Source: Dermabacter vaginalis
GTDB taxonomy: Bacteria > Actinomycetota > Actinomycetes > Actinomycetales > Dermabacteraceae
Assembly: GCF_001678905.1 (NCBI RefSeq)
Contig: NZ_CP012117.1
Span: 558,001 to 622,000, forward strand
Direction of reading: 5' to 3'
DNA length: 64,000 nucleotides
Part shown: piece by piece, positions 17,603 to 27,144 of the stretch
Layout of the letters: each line of letters starts with the position of its first letter
How positions within the stretch are numbered: the first letter of the stretch is position 1
Translations under genes and position numbers: made by a program
Notes under the pieces: generated by a model
The model's input: the letters and a program-made list of their open reading frames with translations, nothing else
Database searches by the model: none
Told to the model about the DNA's origin: nothing

Positions 17603-19267
17603 ATGCGTATTTCCGCCCCGCCCCGCACCGGCTCGGGCGCACTCGAGGCCGCGTACGTCCTGCTTGAATCGCTCATCGCGTGCGGCCTGCGCCACCTCGT
17701 TCTTGCCCCCGGCTCACGCTCGGCGCCCCTCGCCTACGCGGTGAGTGCACTCGCCGAGAGGGGGGCGGAAGGCTTCGAGGTACACGTGCGCCATGACGAG
17801 CGCGCCGCGGCATTCACGGCGCTTGGCTTGAGCCGCGCGGGTGAGCTTGCGGCCGTCGGAACCACGAGCGGAACCGCGACCGCCCACCTACTTGCCGCCG
17901 CCATGGAAGCCCACCACAGCGGGATTCCGCTCGTGCTCCTTACGGCAGATCGCCCGGCCGAGCTGCGCGGAACCGGGGCAAATCAAACGACGTACCAGGC
18001 AGGGCTCTATGCGCCGTTTGCGGTGATGAGTACGGACCTTCCTGCGCCGGGCGCGCACGACGCAACCGAGAGTGAACTGCGTCTTATGGTCGATACAGCC
18101 GCCCGTGCCGCCCACGCTGCGCTGAACGCCCCCGGCCCGGTGCACCTCAACCTTGGTTTCCGCGACCCCCTCGCGGCGACGCACGCGCCCGAGCAAGGCT
18201 CCGATGCCACGTTCCGCGTCCCTGCACACGCCGCACCCGCGCCACACGCGGGCACGGCTCTCACCACTCTTCCCGCGCGCACCGTCATCGTCGCGGGCGA
18301 CGGTGACGAGTCGGGTCATCGAGCAGCCGCGCTCGCCGCACGCCTTCGCCTCCCGCTCTTCGCGGAGCCGAGCAGCAACGCACGCGAGCTGGCTGACACG
18401 CTCGTGCCGTGCTACCCGGACGCACTCGCTCAGGTCATGGCGGATCGGGGCCACGCCCTTCGCCCCGAAGCCGCGATCGTGTTTGGCCACCCCACGCTCT
18501 CGCGCCCCGTGCTTCGCCAATTGCTCGGCGCGAGAGACATGGAGGTCACCGTTGAAAGTGGCCGTCTCGAATGGCCCGATGCCTCGCGCAATGCCTCACG
18601 CATCGTGCCCCTGATCGACGTCGAACACTCGAGCCTCGCCGCACAGCAGCAGGGATTCCTCGAGGCGTGGAGGAGTCTTGGCAGCGCCCTCGCGGCGCAC
18701 AGTAGTGACAATCGAGCCCCGCAGGCCGAGGCCGCGCTCGCGGTGTGGGAGGCCTGCGCGAGCGATCACGCGCCCCTCGTGCTCGGGGCAAGTGCCCTCA
18801 TCCGCGACCTCGAACGATATGCGGGAGCGAGCCGTGCCCGCGTGCATGCGAATCGCGGGCTCGCGGGGATTGACGGTACCGTCTCCATGGCGAGCGGTAT
18901 CGCCCTTGCCGAGCGCAAACGCACGCGAGTTCTGCTCGGAGACGTCAGTGCGATACACGACCTCACGGGCTTCGTGGTCGGCCCCACCGAGCGTGAACCC
19001 GAGCTCGACATTGTGATTGTGGACGATAACGGTGGGCGCATCTTCTCGGGCCTCGAGCATCGCGAGGCACCCCGAACGGTCCTCGAGCGTTTCTTCACGA
19101 CGCCACACGGGGTGGATCTCGCCGCGGCGATCGAGGGGCTCGGTGTCCAGGTGAAGCGCTGCGTACCGAGCGACCTCGCTGTGAGGCTGTCGTCTGCCTC
19201 ACACGGTGCGCGTCGGCGAGTCTTTTTTGTGAGAATCGGAAGCGATTTTTCAGGAAAGGGGGCTTAG
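17603..19267 (+). CDS. menD: SEPHCHC synthase MenD
   Basis: This 554-residue thiamine-diphosphate enzyme adds a succinyl semialdehyde unit from 2-oxoglutarate to isochorismate. It has the N-terminal APGSRSAPLAYA and RHDERAAAFTALGLSRA. The diphosphate-binding region is GDVSAIHDLTGF with DDNGGRIFSGLEH. It is 9 nt downstream of menC and in the same operon. The length is typical of the family. Confidence 0.95.
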   Translation: MRISAPPRTGSGALEAAYVLLESLIACGLRHLVLAPGSRSAPLAYAVSALAERGAEGFEVHVRHDERAAAFTALGLSRAGELAAVGTTSGTATAHLLAAAMEAHHSGIPLVLLTADRPAELRGTGANQTTYQAGLYAPFAVMSTDLPAPGAHDATESELRLMVDTAARAAHAALNAPGPVHLNLGFRDPLAATHAPEQGSDATFRVPAHAAPAPHAGTALTTLPARTVIVAGDGDESGHRAAALAARLRLPLFAEPSSNARELADTLVPCYPDALAQVMADRGHALRPEAAIVFGHPTLSRPVLRQLLGARDMEVTVESGRLEWPDASRNASRIVPLIDVEHSSLAAQQQGFLEAWRSLGSALAAHSSDNRAPQAEAALAVWEACASDHAPLVLGASALIRDLERYAGASRARVHANRGLAGIDGTVSMASGIALAERKRTRVLLGDVSAIHDLTGFVVGPTEREPELDIVIVDDNGGRIFSGLEHREAPRTVLERFFTTPHGVDLAAAIEGLGVQVKRCVPSDLAVRLSSASHGARRRVFFVRIGSDFSGKGA

Positions 19268-19276
19268 ATCGCGCCT

Positions 19277-20401
19277 ATGAAGAAATCACCGTCATGGCTC
19301 GCGACCGCCAGTCTCGTCATTATCGGCATGTTCGTGTCGTCGGTCTTTACGATCGGCGCTGCCGCGGGCCTCGGGCTCATGCTGTGGGGAGCGCCGGGCG
19401 AAGGATCCGGCAGCAGCCCCCACTCGTCGAACCCGGCAGAGAACGTTGGGCACGGCGGCGACGTTGTGGAGGATTCATGGGTGGATACCGCGCGCGTGAT
19501 CTCGCCGAGCGCGGTCTCGATCCGCGTCGACACCGGCAAGGGTGGTTCTGAGGGCACGGGCATCGTGTATGACGACAAGGGGACGATCGTGACCAACGCC
19601 CACGTCGTCGCAGGCGCCATCCTTATTGACGTGACCACCGCGGATGGCCGCACCTTCGACGCGACTTTGATCGGCACCGACGAGAGCACCGACATCGCAC
19701 TCGTGCGCCTGGTGAAACCACCGAAGAACCTCACGCCGGCGACGTTTGCGGACTCCTCGAAGCTCACGGTTGGGCAGGACGTCATGGCGGTCGGAACGCC
19801 GCTCGGCCTCGCGAACACAGCCACGACCGGCATCGTCTCGGCGCTCAATCGCCCGGTCGTCACTCGCCCCGAGCGCAGTGAAAACCAGGACCCTTCTACC
19901 GCTTCCTACACCTCGGCGATTCAAACGGATGCCTCCGTCAATCCCGGCAACTCGGGTGGCCCGCTCGTGAATCGCGCGGGTGAGGTCATCGGTATTAACT
20001 CCTCGATCGCGTCGAACGCCTCAACGAGCGCGGGCGCGGGAAGTATTGGACTCGGCTTCGCGATCCCCTCGAATACCGTCAGGCTCATCGCAGAGCAGCT
20101 CGCGCAGAGCGGGAAGGCGCAGCACGCATTCCTCGGTGTGCGCATCAAGGACGGGGAGGCCGGCACTGATTCGGCCACGATCAAGGGGGCGCACGTCGTG
20201 GAGGTCACGCCGGGGAGCTCCGCGTCGAAGGCGGGGATGGTGAACGGTGATCTCGTGACGAAGGTCGATGATGTGCAGATCGGCTCTTCCTCGGCGCTCA
20301 CGGCTTACGTGCGCAGCCTTGAGGTGGGCAGCACCCACGCGTTTACCGTGTATCGCGGCGGCAAGGAGGAGACCGTCAAGGTCACTCTTCAGGGGAACTG
20401 A
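19277..20401 (+). CDS. HtrA-like trypsin/PDZ serine protease
   Basis: This 374-residue membrane-anchored protease has one N-terminal helix (residues about 10-38) and then an extracytoplasmic trypsin domain. The catalytic triad lies in TNAHVV, STDIALVRL and NPGNSGGPLVN. A C-terminal PDZ domain contains VTPGSSASKAGMVNGDLV. HtrA/DegP-type proteases degrade or refold damaged exported proteins. It begins 9 nt after menD, probably cotranscribed, although no functional link is known. Its last 20 nt overlap the end of the convergent menF. Confidence 0.93.
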   Translation: MKKSPSWLATASLVIIGMFVSSVFTIGAAAGLGLMLWGAPGEGSGSSPHSSNPAENVGHGGDVVEDSWVDTARVISPSAVSIRVDTGKGGSEGTGIVYDDKGTIVTNAHVVAGAILIDVTTADGRTFDATLIGTDESTDIALVRLVKPPKNLTPATFADSSKLTVGQDVMAVGTPLGLANTATTGIVSALNRPVVTRPERSENQDPSTASYTSAIQTDASVNPGNSGGPLVNRAGEVIGINSSIASNASTSAGAGSIGLGFAIPSNTVRLIAEQLAQSGKAQHAFLGVRIKDGEAGTDSATIKGAHVVEVTPGSSASKAGMVNGDLVTKVDDVQIGSSSALTAYVRSLEVGSTHAFTVYRGGKEETVKVTLQGN

Positions 20402-21704
20402 GCGAAGCGAGAGCCCGCACGATCGGGCGTGTTTTTGCGAGTGCCTCGGCGTGCTCGGTGAGCGGATCTGAGTCACGTACGAGCCCGCCGCCCGCTTGCA
20501 CGGTGAGAGTGGTGCCGTGAACGTGGGCCATGCGCAGTGCGATGGCAAGTTCCCCGTTGCCGTCCGCACCGATCCACCCCACGGGGGAGGCATAGCCGGC
20601 GCGATCAACGCGTTCGAGCTGCGCGATGACCTCGTTAGCAGCCGTGCGCGGCGTTCCGGAGACGGCCGCGGAGGGGTGCAGTGCCCCCGCGATCTCGAGA
20701 ATCCCGAGCCCGTCAGGTGCGACCCCGCGAATATCGGTCGCAAGGTGCTCGATCCCGGGAAGGTGGAGCACGAAGGGCCCTTCCGATGGTGGCAGGCTCA
20801 CACCGAGCCTCATGAGCGGCTCGCGGACCGAGCGCGCCGCGAAATCGTGCTCGGCACGCTCCTTGGGATCGTTGAGGAAAGCGTGACGTTCTTCGGCACT
20901 CAGTTCGTCGTCCCCGCTCACGGGGCGTGAACCGGCGAGCACGCGCGAAAACACCTTCGGTCCGTCGGTGCGCACGAGCATTTCGGGCGAGGCACCCACA
21001 ATATCGTCGAGCGCGAAGGTCCATGCTGTCGGGTAGCGATGATTAAGCTGCGCGGCGAGCGCTGGAACGAGGCATCTCGCCTCGAGCGTGCCGAGGTCGA
21101 TCTCAAACCGCTCGGAAAGCACGATTTTCTCGGCGACGCCGTCATCAATTTCCTGCACGGCCTGTTTTACGAGCCCGCGATAAGCCTCGCCGGAATGTGC
21201 GGGCTGCATCGTGCGTGGGGCGACCGTGGGCACTCTCCCGGCGGAGAAAAGTGCGAGGATTTCCTCCGGTTCGGTGAGGGTTTTTCCGACGCTTTCCTCG
21301 GAATCACTGTTCACACACGTGACGAAAGCGCGGCCCTCTACGGATCCGAGGAGGTAGCGGGGGATCACGAGTCGCGACGGGCGCGAGGACTCGGGGGAGT
21401 AGGAGAACGAGGCAAAAGCTACAAGGCCACTGCCGCGGAGATTCGCGAGGTCCTCGACATCGGTGCTGGCCTCAAGGTCGCGAAAGGCATTCGCGAGAGC
21501 GTCGAAGCGATCCGGGCCCGTGGCCTCGAGCCTCGCGGCCTCACCGATGCCGATGAGTCCACCCGATTCGTGAAGCCACAGGGTGCTCGGGGCCTCGGGG
21601 ATATGGTCGGCGAGAGTCGCGGGGGCGTCGAGCCGGATCGATCGCACAGTAAAACGGGGGCTCTCTTGCGCGGGGCGGGGGGAACTCGTGAATAAGATGG
21701 GCAT
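20382..21704 (-). CDS. menF: isochorismate synthase MenF
   Basis: The protein is 440 residues from the ATG at 21704. This chorismate-binding enzyme carries KIVLSERFEIDL, FALDDIVGASPEMLV and RVLAGSRPVSGDDELS. Its C-terminal half has LHPSAAVSGTPRTAAN, YASPVGWIGADGNGE and AGGGLVRDSDP. It converts chorismate to isochorismate, the first step of menaquinone synthesis; a siderophore or salicylate role is less likely given the surrounding men genes. No Shine-Dalgarno is visible, but TAATGT lies 7 nt upstream, so the transcript may be leaderless. Confidence 0.92.
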   Translation of the reverse strand: MPILFTSSPRPAQESPRFTVRSIRLDAPATLADHIPEAPSTLWLHESGGLIGIGEAARLEATGPDRFDALANAFRDLEASTDVEDLANLRGSGLVAFASFSYSPESSRPSRLVIPRYLLGSVEGRAFVTCVNSDSEESVGKTLTEPEEILALFSAGRVPTVAPRTMQPAHSGEAYRGLVKQAVQEIDDGVAEKIVLSERFEIDLGTLEARCLVPALAAQLNHRYPTAWTFALDDIVGASPEMLVRTDGPKVFSRVLAGSRPVSGDDELSAEERHAFLNDPKERAEHDFAARSVREPLMRLGVSLPPSEGPFVLHLPGIEHLATDIRGVAPDGLGILEIAGALHPSAAVSGTPRTAANEVIAQLERVDRAGYASPVGWIGADGNGELAIALRMAHVHGTTLTVQAGGGLVRDSDPLTEHAEALAKTRPIVRALASLSSPEE

Positions 21705-21711
21705 GATGTCC

Positions 21712-21717
21712 ACATTA
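21712..21717 (-). promoter_or_regulatory. candidate -10 box of leaderless menF
   Basis: TAATGT on the minus strand ends 7 nt before the menF ATG, the same spacing as the box upstream of menB. No convincing -35 box accompanies it. The assignment is inference. Confidence 0.35.
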
Positions 21718-21779
21718 TTGCGCACCGCCGTTTGTTCCTTCGCACCCGTCGCGGCCTCGTTGACCATGGGAAGCGTGCT

Positions 21780-23282
21780 GTGAAACGAAACGATGCGACC
21801 CCGATCTTCCTTGGCGTGACGGCTGCCGTGATCGCGTTCACGATCAACGTCGCGATCGTCGCGGTACCCGTTCTCGTTGCCCACGGCTTCAACACGCTCA
21901 CGCAAGCGAGCACGCTCGATGCCGTGATCGTGGCGCTGTGCCTGGTTGTGCTCGGCCACGGGGGAGCGATGTCGTTCACCGGGGTGGGGATCGATGGCAC
22001 GGCCGTTCTTCCTCCGCTCGGGCTGACTCTCGTATTTGCGCTTGTGTGCGGCACAACGATGCTGCGAACGGGGCGGTCAATGACGCTCACGGAGCCGTCG
22101 GGCGCCCTCAAGCGGGGTGCGCTTACGGCGCTCGGGCTTATCCTCGCGGGCTTCGGTATTTCCTATGCCCTCATGGCGACCGTCTCCTCCCTGCTCGCCC
22201 GAACACCGGGTGTGCAGCCGGTGACCGTGAGTGCGGGCGTGAGTGCCCTTGCTCTTGCCGTGATCGCGGGGGCCGCGGGCCTCATGGCCTCTCTCGTGCG
22301 CCGCTCGAGTGATTCCGCGCCGCGGGTGGGTTTGCTCGCTCTCGTGAGTGAGCAATACGCCGCGGCGTTGCGGTCGATTGGCGTGCTGGTGCTCGGTCTT
22401 TTTGGGGGCACGGCGGTAGCGCTCACGGTGTGGATGGTGATCCGACGTGACGCGATGCTCTCCGTGCATCGCGGGCTCGAGCCCGACCTTTTCGGCACGG
22501 TTGCGCTCGTTCTCGCGGCTCTCGCCTTTTTCCCCACCATGCTCGTATGGGCTGTGGCCTTCGTGTGTGCGGGGACGGTCACGGTAGGTTCGAACACTCA
22601 CGTGTCCTTTGAAGGGTCGCTCACGGGGGTGCTCCCCGCATTTCCCATCCTCGGCGCCCTCCCCGAACCCGGCCGCTTTTCGCCGTGGGTGTGGGCCTTC
22701 ATTGCGATCCCCGCGCTTGCCTCGATCGCGGCGTCGGTGTTCCTCGCCATGCGCACCCGTCACTTCGACGTGCGCGCAAGGGTGGTCGCGTGGCTCACCT
22801 ATGCGGTCGGTTCGCTCCTCGCACTCACGGTGATCTTCACGCTCGGAAGTGGGAGTATCGGCACGGCGCAGCTCTCGCACGTGGGCCCGCAGTTCACGTC
22901 ACTGATGCTCCCCGTGGCGCTCCTCGTACTCGTGCCGGCAGCCCTCATCGCAGGATGGAGCCAAACCGGTCTCGATTCGTGGGTGCTTGGGAAGGCGCGT
23001 GCGGGCCGTACATACGTGAGCGAACGAACCGCGTCACTACGCGCACGTGTCGAAGAGGCCGAGAACAAAGCGGCAGAGACCGAACGCGGCGATGACGACT
23101 CGCGCGCGAGCGAACGCGTTTTAGAGCAGGCCGAGGCTGAGCACAGCGATGCTGTAGCTGCCGAGGAAGCCGAGCCTGACGAGCCAGCCGACGCCACCGC
23201 GTTGGAGGGTGGATCCGAGGCTCCGCTCAGTGACGATCACGAGCAAGAGAACGCGCCCGCTCTCACTCGCGATTCAGACTAG
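21780..23282 (+). CDS. DUF6350 family polytopic membrane protein
   Basis: The GTG at 21780 follows GGGAAG at 21768-21773 and gives 500 residues. The first ~430 are very hydrophobic with about ten helices. The last ~75 form an acidic Glu/Ala/Asp-rich tail, probably cytosolic. It matches the DUF6350 family, found in actinobacteria directly upstream of purN and purH, as here. The function is unknown. Its TAG stop shares CTAG with the stop of the convergent gene at 23279. Confidence 0.75.
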   Translation: MKRNDATPIFLGVTAAVIAFTINVAIVAVPVLVAHGFNTLTQASTLDAVIVALCLVVLGHGGAMSFTGVGIDGTAVLPPLGLTLVFALVCGTTMLRTGRSMTLTEPSGALKRGALTALGLILAGFGISYALMATVSSLLARTPGVQPVTVSAGVSALALAVIAGAAGLMASLVRRSSDSAPRVGLLALVSEQYAAALRSIGVLVLGLFGGTAVALTVWMVIRRDAMLSVHRGLEPDLFGTVALVLAALAFFPTMLVWAVAFVCAGTVTVGSNTHVSFEGSLTGVLPAFPILGALPEPGRFSPWVWAFIAIPALASIAASVFLAMRTRHFDVRARVVAWLTYAVGSLLALTVIFTLGSGSIGTAQLSHVGPQFTSLMLPVALLVLVPAALIAGWSQTGLDSWVLGKARAGRTYVSERTASLRARVEEAENKAAETERGDDDSRASERVLEQAEAEHSDAVAAEEAEPDEPADATALEGGSEAPLSDDHEQENAPALTRDSD

Positions 23283-23704
23283 AACGGCAGCCACTCGAGG
23301 ATCGCGCCCGGCAGATCCTTGCCGCATGACGAGACGGCTGAATTCGTGAGCGCCGAATCAAGGCACTCCTGGTACTGGGTCATCGGCCCATAGAACACGA
23401 GCGATAAGAGCGCAAGGCCGATCACGACGATCGAGGCAGGGATCCCGAACGCCGCTGTGACGCTCGCCGAACGCCGCGCGGGGGTTGGCCATGCGATCAC
23501 CATGAGCCGCACGAGGAACACGAGGGCGCCGATGCCCGCGAGGCCCGCAATGAGACTGAACGGTAGGGGAAGGAGCGTTGCACCCCACGCGACAATCATG
23601 CACATCGCGGCAGAAAGCAAAGTGCGACTGAACGCTTTCTGGCGTTCCGGCGAGAAAGCGGGCTGGTCCTGAGGGCGGCGTGGTTCGGAAGTCACGGATC
23701 CCAT
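23279..23704 (-). CDS. small membrane protein of unknown function
   Basis: This 141-residue protein has a charged N-terminus and three hydrophobic helices (residues about 29-48, 53-72 and 85-106). A short tail carries two cysteines (ECLDSALTNSAVSSCG) that could be outside the membrane and form a disulfide. I do not recognise a family. It diverges from purN with a 64-nt gap. Confidence 0.65.
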   Translation of the reverse strand: MGSVTSEPRRPQDQPAFSPERQKAFSRTLLSAAMCMIVAWGATLLPLPFSLIAGLAGIGALVFLVRLMVIAWPTPARRSASVTAAFGIPASIVVIGLALLSLVFYGPMTQYQECLDSALTNSAVSSCGKDLPGAILEWLPF

Positions 23705-23768
23705 TGTGCCGCATAGCCGCCGCGTGGTCGTAAGCGCACGGGCGCTTCGTGCCCGCTACTGTGGGATC

Positions 23769-24344
23769 ATGAACGATTTCACGTGCGTTGTGTTCATTTC
23801 GGGAACGGGGAGCAACCTCCGCGCCATCCTTGAGGCGATTGACTCCGGTGCGCTCGCGGGCGTGCGGGTCGCGGCGGTGGTCGCGGACCTCGATGCGCCG
23901 GGCCTCGCCTTCGCACGCGAGCGAGACATCCCTACGCACATCGTTGCGCTCGCTGATTACGACTCGCGCGAGGACTGGGATCGTGCGCTCGCCGAGTGCA
24001 CGGGCCGGTATGCGCCGGACCTCGTTGTTCTCGCGGGCTTCATGCGGCTGCTCGGCTCGCCCATGCTCGAAGCCTTCGGCGGGCGCATGATCAACACCCA
24101 CCCCGCGCTCTTGCCGGCCTTCCCTGGTGCCCACGGCGTGCGCGATGCTCTCGACTACGGCGTGAAGGTCACGGGGGCGACCGTGATCGAGATCGATGAA
24201 GGTGTGGACACGGGCGCGATTATTGACCAACGTGCCCTGACCGTGCAGGAAGGGGAGAGCGAAGAAGCCCTCCACGAGCGGATCAAGGTCATCGAGCGCG
24301 AAATGCTCGTTGACGTGATCGCGAAGCGCGCTCGGACGCAGTAG
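23769..24344 (+). CDS. purN: phosphoribosylglycinamide formyltransferase PurN
   Basis: This 191-residue enzyme of de novo purine synthesis transfers formyl from 10-formyl-tetrahydrofolate to GAR. SGTGSNLRAIL binds phosphate. VLAGFMRLLG, NTHPALLPAFPGAHGVRDAL and DEGVDTGAII hold the Asn-His-Asp catalytic group. The ATG at 23769 starts directly at the conserved core; earlier codons read MPHSRRVVVSARALR and are not conserved. purH, for the last two purine steps, lies 95 nt downstream. Confidence 0.96.
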   Translation: MNDFTCVVFISGTGSNLRAILEAIDSGALAGVRVAAVVADLDAPGLAFARERDIPTHIVALADYDSREDWDRALAECTGRYAPDLVVLAGFMRLLGSPMLEAFGGRMINTHPALLPAFPGAHGVRDALDYGVKVTGATVIEIDEGVDTGAIIDQRALTVQEGESEEALHERIKVIEREMLVDVIAKRARTQ

Positions 24345-24439
24345 CTCACCTGCCTGCTCGCCGTCACGCCACGTTCACCTGAACGCGATAGGTTTAAAGG
24401 GCATACCGCATGAGTATTGACGACGAAGGAGCCTCCCGC

Positions 24440-26020
24440 ATGTCCCAGCGTGCTGTTACGCGCGCCCTGGTCTCCGTGTACGACAAGACCGGGCTGACCG
24501 AACTCGCGACCACTCTCCACAAGAGTGGCGTTGAAATCGTCTCGACCGGATCCACGGCGAAGGCGATCGCGGAGGCAGGGATTCCCGTGACCGCCGTCGA
24601 AAGCGTGACCGGCTTCCCCGAGATCCTTGACGGGCGCGTTAAGACTCTCCACCCCAAGGTTCACGGCGGTCTCCTTGCCGACCGTGACAAACCGGCGCAC
24701 GTTGCGGCGCTCGAGGAACACGAGATCGCTCCGATCGACCTTCTCGTGTGCAACCTTTACCCGTTCGAAGAGACCGTCGCGAGCGGTGCGTCCTTCGAGG
24801 ACATCGTCGAGAAGATCGACATCGGCGGCCCCGCGATGGTACGCAGTGCTGCGAAGAACTTCAGCTCGTGCGCCGTCATCACCAGCACCGAACAGTACGA
24901 CCTCGTGGAAGGGGCGCTCGCAAGTGGCGGCTTCACACGCGAAGAGCGCCTCGTGCTCGCCGCCGATGCCTTCTCGCGAATCGCCGAATACGACGCCGCG
25001 ATTGAAGAATGGATGGCGGATCGCGCCGACGAAACGCTCGGCATCGATCCGCAAGAACAGGACCTCACGCCACTGCGTTACGGCGAAAACTCCCACCAGC
25101 AGGCCTTCCTTGACGCGAGCCGCTCGCTGTTCGAGGACTCCACGACCCTTGCCGAAGCCGAGCTGCTGAACGGCAAGGCCATGAGCTACAACAATTACGT
25201 TGACGCCGACGCCGCTCTGCGCGCTGCCTTCGACCACCCCGAGCCATGCGTGGCGATCATCAAGCACAACAACCCGTGCGGAATCGCGATCACGCCCGAA
25301 GCGAGCGACGTCGCCGAGGCGTACACCAAGGCCCACGCGACCGACCCCGTCTCGGCTTTTGGCGGCGTGATTGCCGTGAACCGCCCGGTGAGCCTCGACA
25401 TGGCAAAACGCGTGACCCAGGTGTTCACCGAGGTCATCGTCGCCCCCGGCTACGAAGATGGCACTCTCGACGTACTCAAGGCAAAGAAAAACCTGCGCAT
25501 TCTCGAAATTTCGGGCGCGCCGCGCGCCGATTCCTCTCTCGAAGGTCGCGAGATCTGGGGAGGCGTGCTCTACCAGGAGCCCGACCGGTACCAGGCGCCC
25601 GGCGACAACCCTGAGAATTGGGAACTCGTGTGCGGCGAGCAGGCGTCGGAAGAAACCCTCGCGGATCTTGCCTTCGCGTGGCGAGCCGTGCGCGCACCCC
25701 GATCGAACGCGATTCTGCTCGCGAAGAATGGCGCCGCCGTAGGCGTTGGGATGGGGCAGGTCAACCGCGTGGATGCGTGCCGCCTTGCGGTTGAACGCGC
25801 CAACACTCTCGGCGAGGACGGTGAGGAACGTGCGCGCGGCGCGGTGGCGGCTTCCGACGCCTTCTTCCCCTTCGCCGACGGCCCCGAACAACTCATCGCT
25901 GCCGGTATCACGGCCATCGTGCAACCCGGCGGCTCCATTCGCGATAGGGAGGTGATCGACGCGTGCCAGAAAGCAGGAATCACGATGTACACGACGGGCA
26001 CTCGCCACTTCGCGCACTGA
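24440..26020 (+). CDS. purH: bifunctional AICAR transformylase/IMP cyclohydrolase PurH
   Basis: The ATG at 24440 has GAAGGAG 8 nt upstream and gives 526 residues; an upstream ATG at 24410 lacks a site. The N-terminal MGS-like cyclohydrolase domain ([20 protein letters not shown]-like) is followed by the AICARFT domain. The latter has [23 protein letters not shown] and [14 protein letters not shown]. Together they carry out the last two steps to IMP. The final codons overlap a likely start of the ppk2 gene at 25963. Confidence 0.97.
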   Translation: MSQRAVTRALVSVYDKTGLTELATTLHKSGVEIVSTGSTAKAIAEAGIPVTAVESVTGFPEILDGRVKTLHPKVHGGLLADRDKPAHVAALEEHEIAPIDLLVCNLYPFEETVASGASFEDIVEKIDIGGPAMVRSAAKNFSSCAVITSTEQYDLVEGALASGGFTREERLVLAADAFSRIAEYDAAIEEWMADRADETLGIDPQEQDLTPLRYGENSHQQAFLDASRSLFEDSTTLAEAELLNGKAMSYNNYVDADAALRAAFDHPEPCVAIIKHNNPCGIAITPEASDVAEAYTKAHATDPVSAFGGVIAVNRPVSLDMAKRVTQVFTEVIVAPGYEDGTLDVLKAKKNLRILEISGAPRADSSLEGREIWGGVLYQEPDRYQAPGDNPENWELVCGEQASEETLADLAFAWRAVRAPRSNAILLAKNGAAVGVGMGQVNRVDACRLAVERANTLGEDGEERARGAVAASDAFFPFADGPEQLIAAGITAIVQPGGSIRDREVIDACQKAGITMYTTGTRHFAH

Positions 26021-27120
26021 TCGCTTTCGTCAAACGAATCTTTGGAAAGCGACCCGAAGCCGAGCAAGCGTCGGCCCCTACCCCGAACCCCGAACCGGGG
26101 CCCGCACCTGCCCCACCCGAATCCACTCATGAGGATCCAACCCCCACCCCCACGAGCGAAAGACCAGCGATGAAAAAAGGTAAAAAGGGCACCGTTCCTG
26201 AACTCGACCTCAACGGCGAGCTTCCCCACAGCAGCAACCTGCGCGAATTTATCGAACACTTGCGCGAGCTCGGCTACACGGTTGCGGACGGACACTCGCC
26301 CGACCCCGATCTGATCGACCCGTACGGCAACCCCGTGTACACGTGGCAGGAGGGCTACCCGTATCCCACGCGTATGGCGCGCGAAGAATACGAACGTGAG
26401 AAGTACTACCTCCAAGTCGAGCTGCTCAAGCTCCAGTACTGGCTCGAGGATGCGAAGAAAAAGGCCATCATCATCTTCGAGGGGCGCGACGCAGCCGGTA
26501 AAGGTGGCACGATCAAGCGCTTTACCGAGCATCTCAATCCGCGCATGGCGCGCGTGGTTGCGCTCAATAAGCCCACCGAGCGCGAGAAGGGCCAGTGGTA
26601 CTTCCAGCGCTACGTCGAGCACCTCCCAACCGACGGTGAAATGGTGCTGTTCGACCGCTCCTGGTACAACCGCGCGGGTGTCGAACGCGTGATGGGATTC
26701 GCGAGTGACGAAGAGTATGAAACCTTCATGACACAGGTGCCGCATTTTGAGCGCATGCTTGTGGATTCCGGCATTCACGTGACGAAGTTCTGGTTCTCCG
26801 TGTCGCAGAAGGAACAGCGCACGCGCTTCGCCATTCGTCAGCTCGACCCGGTTCGTCAGTGGAAGCTTTCGCCCATGGACCTCGAGTCTCTCGATCGCTG
26901 GGAGGCGTACGGTGCGGCGAAAGAAGAAATGTTCCGCCGCACCGATAAAAAGTACGCGCCGTGGACGATCATTCGCTCAAACGATAAGAAGCGTGCCCGC
27001 CTCAATGCGATGAAGTTTTTCCTCTCGCAGTTTGAGTATGAGGGGAAGGACCACGAGGTCGTTGGCACTCCCGATCCGCTGCTCGTGATGCGCGGCAAGA
27101 ACGAAGAAGCCGACGAATAG
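25963..27120 (+). CDS. ppk2: polyphosphate kinase 2 family protein
   Basis: The PPK2 core (residues about 80-350) has the Walker A-like [16 protein letters not shown], the [17 protein letters not shown] block and [15 protein letters not shown]. It should transfer phosphate between polyphosphate and nucleoside diphosphates. Two starts are possible. GTG 25963, inside purH, has the strong site GGGAGGTGA 7 nt upstream and gives 385 residues with a Pro/Ala-rich N-terminal extension. ATG 26170 gives 316 residues, nearer the usual family length, with a weak site. I prefer 25963 because the extension is open and coding-like. Confidence 0.85.
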   Translation: MPESRNHDVHDGHSPLRALIAFVKRIFGKRPEAEQASAPTPNPEPGPAPAPPESTHEDPTPTPTSERPAMKKGKKGTVPELDLNGELPHSSNLREFIEHLRELGYTVADGHSPDPDLIDPYGNPVYTWQEGYPYPTRMAREEYEREKYYLQVELLKLQYWLEDAKKKAIIIFEGRDAAGKGGTIKRFTEHLNPRMARVVALNKPTEREKGQWYFQRYVEHLPTDGEMVLFDRSWYNRAGVERVMGFASDEEYETFMTQVPHFERMLVDSGIHVTKFWFSVSQKEQRTRFAIRQLDPVRQWKLSPMDLESLDRWEAYGAAKEEMFRRTDKKYAPWTIIRSNDKKRARLNAMKFFLSQFEYEGKDHEVVGTPDPLLVMRGKNEEADE

Positions 27121-27144
27121 CTCGCTACGCGGGGGCGGCCCGAG

